The notes beneath the pieces are model-generated. The model searched no databases. It worked only from the letters and a program-made list of their open reading frames with translations, and was not told the DNA's origin. This document shows, one piece after another, positions 43,549-50,290 of a DNA stretch of 50,290 nt; the first letter of the stretch is position 1, and every line of letters starts with the position of its first letter. The translations under genes were made by a program, and so were the position numbers. This DNA is from Clostridia bacterium (GTDB lineage Bacteria; Bacillota; Clostridia; UBA1381; UBA9506), in the NCBI GenBank assembly GCA_017549205.1, contig JAFYVH010000006.1:1-50290 (forward strand), written 5' to 3'.

Positions 43549-44445
43549 ATGAAAAAATTATGTATAGTTTTGTTGTGCCTGTGCTTGCTTCCCCTGCCGG
43601 TTATGGCCGAAACTGCGGCGCCTGCTGCCGAGCTTTCTGCCGGCTGGAATTTGATTGTTGGCAATGTGGCAGTTCAATGCGAAAACGGATTGTTTGTTGA
43701 AAATGATCGCTTGATGGCAAGTGCACAGGCTCTTTGCGCAGTTTTAGATCTGCCCTATACTTATAATAGTGGTACTTTTTCCATTGGTGACGATGCTATT
43801 GTTTTTAAAGACGGTGCAGCGGCATGCTACATGGGCGGCATTGAAATCCCCATTGATGTGGTAGCGCGTTCGGTAGGTAATGAGCTTTATGTGCCGGTGC
43901 GTTTTCTGGCTGAAACCATGGGTTGCAAGGTTGACTTTCAACAGGAATATGGCGAGGACGGTTCGGTATATGCTTCTGTTGCGTTGGTAGATTTGTATCA
44001 GGGACCTGCTTTTAATATTTTACTCCCCGGTGATGAAAATGTTGTCAAGGTCTTTCAGGTAACAGCGGCAATTTCAAATGCTGATGTTCGTGCTATTTTT
44101 GGCGACCCGTCTGATTATCAGGCTTGGGTAGTTGCATGTATTGAATCAGGTGATGATGTGGTTGTGTTTAACAACGAAGCATGGACATTGACCGAAACAA
44201 TGAAAAAAGGTTTGCTGGATTTAACACCTTATGTTGTGACACACAATCCTGAGGTTGTTAACATGCTTAAAGATAAAGCCGTTAAAGACAGAGTGATAGA
44301 CGCAGAAGGCCGCATGATTGGTTTCCCGGTAAAAAACGGTGACAATTTGGAAGTGTTCTATGTGCCTGCCGGTTGCGAGGATGCTGTTGAAGGCATTATC
44401 GCTTTTATTGATACTTATAATCAGGTTATTAATCTCTTGGCATAA
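43549..44445 (+). CDS. Secreted protein with copper amine oxidase N-terminal-like domain
   Basis: 298 residues. A signal peptide ends near MAETAA. Residues about 45-145 form a stalk-type domain (FVENDRLMASAQALCAVLD, then VPVRFLAETMGCKVDF), the same module found at the C-terminus of the WG-repeat protein at 29012-30514. The C-terminal half (about 160-298) is not recognised; it contains EVFYVPAGCEDAVEGIIAF. It is probably surface-associated. The ATG has AAGGAG 7 bases upstream and it is transcribed alone. Confidence 0.8.
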   Translation: MKKLCIVLLCLCLLPLPVMAETAAPAAELSAGWNLIVGNVAVQCENGLFVENDRLMASAQALCAVLDLPYTYNSGTFSIGDDAIVFKDGAAACYMGGIEIPIDVVARSVGNELYVPVRFLAETMGCKVDFQQEYGEDGSVYASVALVDLYQGPAFNILLPGDENVVKVFQVTAAISNADVRAIFGDPSDYQAWVVACIESGDDVVVFNNEAWTLTETMKKGLLDLTPYVVTHNPEVVNMLKDKAVKDRVIDAEGRMIGFPVKNGDNLEVFYVPAGCEDAVEGIIAFIDTYNQVINLLA

Positions 44446-44456
44446 TTAAACATAAT

Positions 44457-44500
44457 AAAAAAAGCCGTCGTTTTAGACTGAAAAAACGACGGCTTTTTTT
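44457..44500 (+). terminator. Intrinsic terminator after the stalk-domain gene
   Basis: 18-base perfect inverted repeat (44457-44474 with 44483-44500) ending in a T run. Confidence 0.9.
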
Positions 44501-44504
44501 ATGC

Positions 44505-44539
44505 AAAACCCCTGCTTGCTTTTTGCAAGCGGGGGTTTT
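44505..44539 (-). terminator. Intrinsic terminator of the metal ABC transporter operon
   Basis: 15-base stem with one wobble (44505-44519 with 44525-44539), just after the permease stop on the minus strand, followed there by a short T-poor tail shared with the neighbouring hairpin. Confidence 0.75.
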
Positions 44540-44542
44540 AAT

Positions 44543-45367
44543 TTATGATTTGATTTTTGCAAAAAGTGAAAATAGCAGGAACAGACATAAACTCACAGCC
44601 ACAATACATGCTCCGGTAGGCACGGAGAAAAAGAAGGAAAGCAGCATGCCAATGAAAAAGCACGAAAGGCTTGAAATAGCAGCACACAGGACAACAGCTC
44701 TGAAGCTTTTAAACAATCGCATGGCAGTGAGGGCGGGGAAAATAATCAAACTGGACATCAGCATGGCGCCCATCATGCGCATGCCCACCACAATTGTCAC
44801 GGCAGTGAGCAGGGCAATCAGCATGTTGTAGAGCCGCACACGCATGCCTGTGGCACGGGCAAAGGCCTCGTCAAAAGTTACAGCAAAAATGTCATTATAA
44901 AATACCACAAAGAGTAAGAGTACGGCAAGTGACAGGATAACGCTTAAAATCACATCTCCCTGACTCATGGCTAAAATACTGCCAAACATATAGTTATGTA
45001 CATCGGCATTCATGCCGCCGGTCAAAGAAGTCACAATAACACCAAAAGCCAAGGCACTACTGGATACCAAGGCTATGGCAGCATCGCCTTTTAATTTACC
45101 GCTTTCGGAAAGATGCAAAAGCCAAAAGGCGACCAATACAACCACCGGCATTGAAACAGCCAAAGTGGTCACATTCAGCACCATAGCAACAGAGAGAGCT
45201 CCAAATCCCACATGAGATAAGCCATCGCCAATCATGGAATAGCGCTTTAGGACAAGGCAAACGCCCAAAAGGGCGACGCAAAGTGAAACCAAAAATCCCA
45301 CGGCTAAGGCACGAGCCATGAAAGTGTAAGAAAAAACGGCACTCAAGGCATCAAACACACTTTCCAC
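44543..45367 (-). CDS. znuB: Zn/Mn ABC transporter permease
   Basis: 274-residue integral membrane permease of the ABC-3 family (ZnuB/MntB), with about eight hydrophobic helices. The conserved SMIGDGLSHVGFGAL block near residue 45 and VGMRMMGAMLMSSLIIFPALTAM near residue 195 are diagnostic. It overlaps the ATPase gene by 17 bases. Together with the ATPase and the lipoprotein it forms a complete importer; zinc or manganese cannot be separated by sequence alone. Confidence 0.93.
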   Translation of the reverse strand: MESVFDALSAVFSYTFMARALAVGFLVSLCVALLGVCLVLKRYSMIGDGLSHVGFGALSVAMVLNVTTLAVSMPVVVLVAFWLLHLSESGKLKGDAAIALVSSSALAFGVIVTSLTGGMNADVHNYMFGSILAMSQGDVILSVILSLAVLLLFVVFYNDIFAVTFDEAFARATGMRVRLYNMLIALLTAVTIVVGMRMMGAMLMSSLIIFPALTAMRLFKSFRAVVLCAAISSLSCFFIGMLLSFFFSVPTGACIVAVSLCLFLLFSLFAKIKS

Positions 45368-46058
45368 CTCCTATCATGCGGGCGTAGGCTTCGGTTTTTA
45401 TATAGTCCTTTGTTGTACCAAAAAATTGTACATGTGTTGCCATGTGCAAAATTTTTGTGCCATATTCCACGGCATTTTTAATATCGTGAGAAACCATAAT
45501 CACGGTGACATTACGGTTTTCGTTTAAATCCTTAATAATCTGATAGAGCTCGGCTGTGGCAGTGGGGTCAAGACCGGCAGCTGGCTCGTCTAAAAGCAGC
45601 AACTTTTCTGTTGCACAAAGGGCGCGTGCAAGCAAAACCCGTTGTTGCTGTCCCCCTGAAAGCTCGCGATAAGAGCGCCGTTTCAGGTCGGTAATGTTTA
45701 ACAGAGCCAGCATTTCATCAGCACGGCTGTGTTCTTTTTTTGTATAGAAGGGACGCAAACCACGACGGCTGCGGCAACCGGATAGCACTACCTCATAAAC
45801 CGAGGCAGGAAAATCCTTTTGCACCTGTGTTTGCTGTGGCAGATAGCCTATTTCGTTTTGTTTTAATCCCCAAAAAGAAACACGACCATGGCTGGGAGGC
45901 AACAAACCAAGCAGACCTTTCATTAATGTGCTTTTGCCCGAGCCGTTTTCACCCACAACACAAAGATAATCACCTTCATCAACTGTAAATTCTACATGAC
46001 AGACGGCATTGATGCTGTCATAGTGCATGCACAAATCCTCGCAGCGAAGTAAACTCAT
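45351..46058 (-). CDS. znuC: Zn/Mn ABC transporter ATP-binding protein
   Basis: 235-residue ATPase energising metal import. Walker A GENGSGKST (residues 36-44), Q-loop LPQQTQV, signature LSGGQQQR, Walker B LLLLDEPAAGLD and the switch His in MVSHD are all intact. It begins one base after the solute-binding protein ends and overlaps the permease, so the three genes are tightly coupled. Confidence 0.95.
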   Translation of the reverse strand: MSLLRCEDLCMHYDSINAVCHVEFTVDEGDYLCVVGENGSGKSTLMKGLLGLLPPSHGRVSFWGLKQNEIGYLPQQTQVQKDFPASVYEVVLSGCRSRRGLRPFYTKKEHSRADEMLALLNITDLKRRSYRELSGGQQQRVLLARALCATEKLLLLDEPAAGLDPTATAELYQIIKDLNENRNVTVIMVSHDIKNAVEYGTKILHMATHVQFFGTTKDYIKTEAYARMIGGGKCV

Positions 46059-46059
46059 G

Positions 46060-46983
46060 TTAATTCAGTCCTTCCTTGAGATGCTCTGCATTTTTTTGCA
46101 TTAATGAAAGATAAGTTGCCCCTTGTGCCAGTTCCTCTTTAGAAATGTTGTGACAAGAGTGGAGAAGCAAAGGCTTAGCACCTGTTTCTTCACAGATTAA
46201 GCGTGCTGTTTTGGGGTCAGAAAGCTCTTCATAATAAATAACCGGAATGTTTTCTTTGCGCACGGTTTCGATCAGCCGTGCAATGTCAGCTGCAGCAGGC
46301 TCTGCATCAGAAGAGCAGGAGTTGAGAGCTGCATCATACGACAAACCATATTCCTCTGTGAAATATGAAAAAGCAAAACGCCCGCCAAATATGAGTTTGT
46401 TCCGTTTTCCGTTTTGGATAACTAAGCGAAAGGTTTGGTCTAAAGCTGCAAGAGATTGATGCAAATGGGTGGCGTTCATCTCATAAACTGCATAGTTATC
46501 AGGGTCAATTTTGCATAGAGCATCCGAAATGCTATTTGCCATTTTCATAGCATATACGGGATTTGTGAAAACATGAGGGTCAATATTGTGGTCGTGGTGA
46601 GCCTCGCCCTGAACCGTTTCGTGCACGGTGCTGTGGATGGGGAGTTCTGCCGAAATATCCAAACAAACCGGCTCACCCTCTAAGGCATCTAAAATGGGAC
46701 TCACCCAGGCCTCCATTGACTCGCCGGTGTAAATAAACAAATCCGCCTGATTAATGGCAATGATATCGGCAGGCGATGGCTCAAATGAATGACTTTCTGC
46801 ACCGGGGGGCAAAAGAAGAGTTACATCAGCCAAATCGCCGGCAATCGTTTTTGCAAAGTCATATTGAGGAAACAGCGTTGCCACAATTTGCAGCTTGTCC
46901 TTTTCAGGCGGCAAAAAAACCGAAGCAGAGCAGCCTGTCAGCAAAAAAAGACACAAAAGTAAAATGATAAAGCGTTTTAGCAT
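46060..46983 (-). CDS. znuA: Metal ABC transporter solute-binding lipoprotein (ZnuA-like)
   Basis: 307-residue cluster A-I (TroA/ZnuA) binding protein. The lipobox is LLTGC (Cys18). VATLFPQYDFAKTIAG and the metal-site His in AESHSFEPSPADI follow, then a short His-rich loop HHDHNIDPHVF; the SCSSDAEPAAADIARL and YYEELSDPKTARLI segments are those of the zinc-binding clostridial subtype. The usual HDAFGYF block reads GGRFAFSYF here, a variant I associate with this subtype. Its start overlaps the histidine kinase stop by 7 bases, linking transporter and two-component system in one transcript. Confidence 0.92.
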   Translation of the reverse strand: MLKRFIILLLCLFLLTGCSASVFLPPEKDKLQIVATLFPQYDFAKTIAGDLADVTLLLPPGAESHSFEPSPADIIAINQADLFIYTGESMEAWVSPILDALEGEPVCLDISAELPIHSTVHETVQGEAHHDHNIDPHVFTNPVYAMKMANSISDALCKIDPDNYAVYEMNATHLHQSLAALDQTFRLVIQNGKRNKLIFGGRFAFSYFTEEYGLSYDAALNSCSSDAEPAAADIARLIETVRKENIPVIYYEELSDPKTARLICEETGAKPLLLHSCHNISKEELAQGATYLSLMQKNAEHLKEGLN

Positions 46984-48413
46984 CTATAACCTCCGTTGTT
47001 TTTTGCAGGCATAAGGGTAAAGTTAAAGCGTGTAAATTCATTGGGTGTGCTCTCGACCCAAATGGTTTCACCGTGGCTTTTGATAATATTTTTCACAATG
47101 TAAAGCCCAAGGCCTGTTCCGTTTTTGTCAAGGCTGCGGGATTTATCCGATTTGTAAAAACGGTCAAAAATGTGCTTTAAGTCCTGTTCCTCTATGCCAA
47201 TGCCGGAATTCTGAATAGAAATAAAGGCTTTGCTTTGGTCGGTCAAGCCTGTGCTGATGTCAATGAATCCACCGTCGTCAGTAAATTTTAAGGCATTATC
47301 CATTAAGTTGGTTAAAACACGCTGAATGCTATCTTTGTCAGCGATAACCCGCAGGCTGTCCGATTGAAAATTAACCGTTAAACCAATATTTTTTTCTTCA
47401 AGCCTTTTTTCCAGTTTAATGATGGTAAGACGAATGGTTTCATTCATGTCAAATTCCCGCATTTCCAGAGGAAAGCTACCTTGCTCCAATTTGGAAATAT
47501 CTAATAAATCGGTGACCAAACGGGAAAGACGCTTGGTTTCATCTAAAACAATGGAAAGGTATTGGTTTTGTTTTTCAGGCGAGATGGTTCCGTCCAAAAT
47601 GCCTTGTACAAAGCCGGTTATGGTGGTCATAGGTGTGCGCAGGTCATGAGAAATATTAGCAACAAAGCTGCTGCGCATGTTCTCAATTTGCTGCAGAGAA
47701 TCTGCCATTTTATTAAATGATTCGCCGAGTTCGCCAATTTCGTTAGATTCACTCAACGACACCCGCTGCTCCAAGTGACCATCTGCAATGGCTTTCGCTG
47801 CCCGATTTAATGCCTTGATTGGTTTTGTAATTCTTAAGGACATGGCATAAATTATCACCAATGCCACCAGTAAAACAAGGGAAATCGGCAACAGCAAAAT
47901 GCGAAAGACACCGGTTCTGAGCTGATGAATTTCGGGAACAGGCAGGCTGACGAAAACACCGCCCATAATGTTATTTTCATTATAGCGAATGGGAATGCCC
48001 ACCGTTAAAGTCGGGGCATTAAAAACACCGCCCAATGTACCTAAAAAACGCACACGATTGCCCTTCATGACATCCTCATAATATTCGCGTTTAAGGGTTA
48101 TGTTGCCGTGGTTTGTGCTGGTGGCAATCACATTACCTTTTGTGTTTACGACGGCTATCATCGTTTCAGTGGTCTGACTTAAGGCGTTTAAATTTATCTG
48201 ATAGTTCTCTTTGGCATAGTTAGGATTTTGGATAGCCATTTTAACCGTAAACTCTGCCATGTTTTCAGCCACAAAAATTAAATCGTTTTCTTTTTGATTG
48301 GTTAAATAATTTCCCAAAAGACCATACATTAAAATGCCCATCACCAAGAAAGAGAACAAAATAACAAGCACGGTCATTGAAAACAAATGAGCAAAAATGC
48401 TTTTCTTAGCCAA
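46977..48413 (-). CDS. Sensor histidine kinase
   Basis: 478-residue membrane sensor. A membrane helix at about residues 10-34, an extracellular sensor of about 130 residues (Cache-like, with VAENMAEFTVKMA and MIAVVNTKGNVIATST), a second helix at about 168-190 and a HAMP domain lead to the dimerisation box SHDLRTPM with phospho-acceptor His256, then N box DNALKFTDDGG and G boxes GIGIEEQD and GTGLGLYIV. It starts 10 bases after the response regulator and overlaps the metal-binding lipoprotein gene. The signal is unknown; metal availability or envelope state is plausible. Confidence 0.94.
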   Translation of the reverse strand: MAKKSIFAHLFSMTVLVILFSFLVMGILMYGLLGNYLTNQKENDLIFVAENMAEFTVKMAIQNPNYAKENYQINLNALSQTTETMIAVVNTKGNVIATSTNHGNITLKREYYEDVMKGNRVRFLGTLGGVFNAPTLTVGIPIRYNENNIMGGVFVSLPVPEIHQLRTGVFRILLLPISLVLLVALVIIYAMSLRITKPIKALNRAAKAIADGHLEQRVSLSESNEIGELGESFNKMADSLQQIENMRSSFVANISHDLRTPMTTITGFVQGILDGTISPEKQNQYLSIVLDETKRLSRLVTDLLDISKLEQGSFPLEMREFDMNETIRLTIIKLEKRLEEKNIGLTVNFQSDSLRVIADKDSIQRVLTNLMDNALKFTDDGGFIDISTGLTDQSKAFISIQNSGIGIEEQDLKHIFDRFYKSDKSRSLDKNGTGLGLYIVKNIIKSHGETIWVESTPNEFTRFNFTLMPAKNNGGYRC

Positions 48414-48423
48414 TGTTCATCCC

Positions 48424-49113
48424 TTACTTTACATCAAATTTATATCCGACGCCCCAAACGGTTTTCAGCTGCCAGTTTTGTCCCTCGCCTGCAAGCTCTA
48501 GCTTTTCACGCAACCGCTTAACATGGACATCAACAGTTCGAGAATCGCCGAAATAGTCAAAACCCCAAACAGTTTCCAATAGCTGTTCCCGTGTGAACAC
48601 CTTGTTGGGATTGGTAGCCAGGCAATATAAGAGCTCCAGCTCTTTTGGGGGGATGTCTATCTGGTTTCCGTTTATTTTCAGTTCGTAATTTGAAAGATTA
48701 ATGACAAGGTTAGGGTATACCACCTCTTTTTCGGCGTCGTCTTTTGGGTCATAGCGACGCAGAACAGCTTTGATACGGGCGACAAGCTCTTTGTTTTCAA
48801 AAGGCTTAACCATGTAGTCATCTGCCCCCAGTTCAAGCCCCAGCACCTTGTCAAAGGTTTCGCCCTTGGCCGTTAGCATAATAATGGGAATATTGCTGAT
48901 GCGTCTGATTTCGCGGCAAACCTGAAAGCCGTCCATTTTCGGGAGCATGATATCCAGCAAAACAACAGAAGGTGTGCTTTCTTTAAAAAGTGTTAAAGCC
49001 GCTTGACCGTCATGGGCCAAAGTCACGGCAAACCCCTCTTTTTCAAGATACAGGCGAATTAATTCGCAAATGTTTCTGTCGTCGTCAACCACTAAAATTC
49101 GTTGATTATGCAT
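48424..49113 (-). CDS. OmpR-family response regulator
   Basis: 229 residues. The receiver domain has the acidic pocket DDD (10-12), phospho-acceptor Asp54 in LLDIMLPKMDG and the switch Lys in VKPFENKE; the winged-helix C-terminal domain has PPKELELLYCLATNPNKVFTREQLLE and RTVDVHVKRLREKL. The ATG at 49113 has AGGAGG 7 bases upstream; an upstream ATG adding 13 residues has none. It is the first gene of the RR-HK-ZnuA-ZnuC-ZnuB set. No clear promoter is seen in the 52-base gap before it, so it may be read from the methyltransferase gene. Confidence 0.94.
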   Translation of the reverse strand: MHNQRILVVDDDRNICELIRLYLEKEGFAVTLAHDGQAALTLFKESTPSVVLLDIMLPKMDGFQVCREIRRISNIPIIMLTAKGETFDKVLGLELGADDYMVKPFENKELVARIKAVLRRYDPKDDAEKEVVYPNLVINLSNYELKINGNQIDIPPKELELLYCLATNPNKVFTREQLLETVWGFDYFGDSRTVDVHVKRLREKLELAGEGQNWQLKTVWGVGYKFDVK

Positions 49114-49165
49114 GTTTTTACCTCCTAACCTTATGCGGTCTGTGCGCACCACAAAGGGTCAAAAA

Positions 49166-50038
49166 TCATTTTACTTGCCAACGCCCTGATGCACCGCAGG
49201 GCAGTACCAGTTTGCTTCCGGCTACCGGCAGACCAACCTCATCGGCACTCACTTTGCCGCCCCGCTTTTTCTGAACAGTTAAATGCAACAGGTTAGAAAG
49301 CACCGAGGGGGCAAGACCTGTGGTGTATGAATTAATTAGGAAAAACAGGGGCTCGTCTGAAAGCAACAATGCACACCGTTCAATGAGGTTGTGCAATTCT
49401 TTTTCCAGCTTAAACACTTCGCCGCCGGGACCACGGCCGTAAGAGGGTGGGTCCATAATGATGCCTTCATAATGGTTGCCACGGCGAATTTCACGCTCGA
49501 CAAATTTAATGGCATCATCGGCAATAAATCGAACCGGACGATCAGCCATGCCGGAAAGTGTCAGATTTTCTTTAGCCCAGGTGACAACGCCCTTTGAAGA
49601 GTCGACATGCACCACCTGTGCACCGGCAGCAGCTGCTGCCAAAGTGGCACCGCCTGTATAGGCAAACAGATTCAGCACCCGTGCAGGACGGTGGGAATCT
49701 TTAATTAATTTGTGCATCCACTCCCAGTTCACGCCTTGTTCAGGGAAAAGCCCCATGTGTTTAAACCCTGTTGGCTTTATGTGAAAGGTTAAATTTAAAG
49801 GCTCAAAGGTGAGAGGCCAACGCTCTGGCAGAGAGGTGCGAAATTCCCAGCTGCCACCGCCTGAACGACTGCGATGATAAACGCCATCAGCCGATGCCCA
49901 GAGCTTTGGGAAAGACCGTTTCTCCCAAATAACCTGCGGATCAGGTCGCACCACGCGTACCCCGTTCCACTCTTCTAACTTATCGCCACCGGCGAGGTCC
50001 AGTATCTGATATTCTTTCCATGAATCACATAACCACAT
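49166..50038 (-). CDS. Class I SAM-dependent rRNA methyltransferase-like protein
   Basis: 290 residues. An N-terminal beta-rich region (LAGGDKLEEW to the VIWEKRSFP and HIKPTGFKHMGLFPEQ segments) precedes a Rossmann methyltransferase core: LNLFAYTGGATLAAAAAGA (SAM motif I), VHVDSSKGVVTWAKEN, and the catalytic IMDPPSYGRG motif typical of N- or C-5 base methyltransferases of the RlmI/RlmK group. The ATG at 50038 has AGGAAGGA about 10 bases upstream; ATGs at 50104 and 50089 lack ribosome sites. The rRNA target is not known. Confidence 0.85.
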   Translation of the reverse strand: MWLCDSWKEYQILDLAGGDKLEEWNGVRVVRPDPQVIWEKRSFPKLWASADGVYHRSRSGGGSWEFRTSLPERWPLTFEPLNLTFHIKPTGFKHMGLFPEQGVNWEWMHKLIKDSHRPARVLNLFAYTGGATLAAAAAGAQVVHVDSSKGVVTWAKENLTLSGMADRPVRFIADDAIKFVEREIRRGNHYEGIIMDPPSYGRGPGGEVFKLEKELHNLIERCALLLSDEPLFFLINSYTTGLAPSVLSNLLHLTVQKKRGGKVSADEVGLPVAGSKLVLPCGASGRWQVK

Positions 50039-50115
50039 ATGTATAATTTCCTTCCTGTAATGACGGATGATGCCGTCAATTGTTTTCATTGTAAAAAATT
50101 TCATCTACTTTTATT

Positions 50116-50144
50116 ATTGTATCATTCTGACACATTTTAGTCAA
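50116..50144 (-). promoter_or_regulatory. Promoter of the methyltransferase gene
   Basis: On the minus strand, TTGACT (50139-50144), 17-base spacer, TACAAT (50116-50121). Confidence 0.78.
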
Positions 50145-50154
50145 TTAAAAAGTC

Positions 50155-50181
50155 ATAATAGTGCCGTAATCTTCATAAAAT
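50155..50181 (+). promoter_or_regulatory. Sigma-E-like sporulation promoter
   Basis: ATA (50155-50157), 16-base gap, CATAAAAT (50174-50181), close to the sigma-E pattern ATA-N16-18-CATACAAT. It lies 62 bases before the probable yabP start and is weak as a sigma-A site. Confidence 0.5.
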
Positions 50182-50243
50182 CGTAACAAATAAAGGGATG
50201 AATGGTTAAACCCGGAGTCCCAAAAGCGGAAAGGATGTCGAAA

Positions 50244-50290
50244 ATGGACGAAAAAAGAATGCCACACAATGTGATTATGGAAAACAAGCA
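50244..50290 (+). CDS. yabP: Probable YabP-family sporulation protein, 3' part outside window
   Basis: Only 15 codons and a partial one are visible: MDEKRMPHNVIMENK. The PHN(I/V)(I/L/M)EN start is typical of clostridial YabP, a spore-cortex-associated protein that precedes yabQ. GGAAAGGA ends 8 bases upstream of this ATG; an in-frame ATG three codons earlier overlaps that site. A sigma-E-like promoter upstream supports the call, since yabP is a sigma-E gene in Bacillus. The identity rests on few residues. Confidence 0.5.
   Translation, partial: MDEKRMPHNVIMENK

Noticed and set aside
4171..44539. Hairpins across the window as CRISPR or dispersed repeats
   Set aside because: Apart from the cloverleaf element, each hairpin has a different sequence, sits after a stop codon and has a T tract, so they are terminators.

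Overview
The window looks like chromosome of a low-to-moderate GC, Gram-positive, endospore-forming anaerobe of the Clostridia; an Oscillospirales/Eubacteriales-type lineage is my best guess. The signs are a T-box leader, AGGAGG-type ribosome binding sites, frequent TTG/GTG starts, near-consensus sigma-A promoters that almost all have a 17-base spacer, a GerM-type spore germination lipoprotein, the start of a probable yabP sporulation gene behind a sigma-E-like promoter, a sodium-pump decarboxylase beta subunit, and a pyrH-frr-uppS-cdsA-dxr-rseP block. I see no tRNA, rRNA, CRISPR array, prophage or insertion sequence.

Layout. 1-4.2 kb: end of a sugar operon with L-fucose/D-arabinose isomerase (cut by the window edge), an AraB-type ribulokinase and a DUF2961/GH172 glycosidase. 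4.2-9.2 kb, minus strand: a tRNA transamidation operon of aspS fused to gatC, gatA and gatB behind a T-box leader; this GatA lacks all three catalytic amidase residues. 9.2-11.6 kb: a compact cloverleaf-like inverted-repeat element, then PHP phosphoesterase, SGNH hydrolase and GtrA genes. 11.7-26.7 kb: a long one-way housekeeping run pyrH, frr, uppS, cdsA, dxr, rseP, mutL, miaA, recD2, an O-methyltransferase, pth and mfd, followed by a PrsA-like lipoprotein with its own promoter. 27.9-30.5 kb, minus: galE and a secreted WG-repeat protein. 30.7-35.1 kb: murD overlapping three M42 aminopeptidase genes. 35.4-37.7 kb: an HTH-GlmM fusion overlapping a GlmU acetyltransferase-like beta-helix protein. 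37.8-40 kb: a zinc-ribbon protein (minus) and a membrane glycosyltransferase. 40.2-41.5 kb, minus: oadB plus a 45-residue OadG-like micro-subunit. 41.7-44.4 kb: CarD-family regulator, GerM lipoprotein and a secreted stalk-domain protein. 44.5-50 kb, minus: a Zn/Mn ABC transporter co-directional with a two-component system, preceded by an rRNA methyltransferase-like gene. The last bases enter a probable yabP gene.

The most unusual points are the transamidation operon with a pseudo-amidase GatA, the HTH-GlmM fusion paired with a stand-alone GlmU-type acetyltransferase domain, the cloverleaf DNA element at 9268-9347, the triple M42 peptidase set coupled to murD, and the possibility that the first operon is a D-arabinose/D-arabinofuranoside pathway. 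All functions are assigned by reading motifs; no database search was possible.
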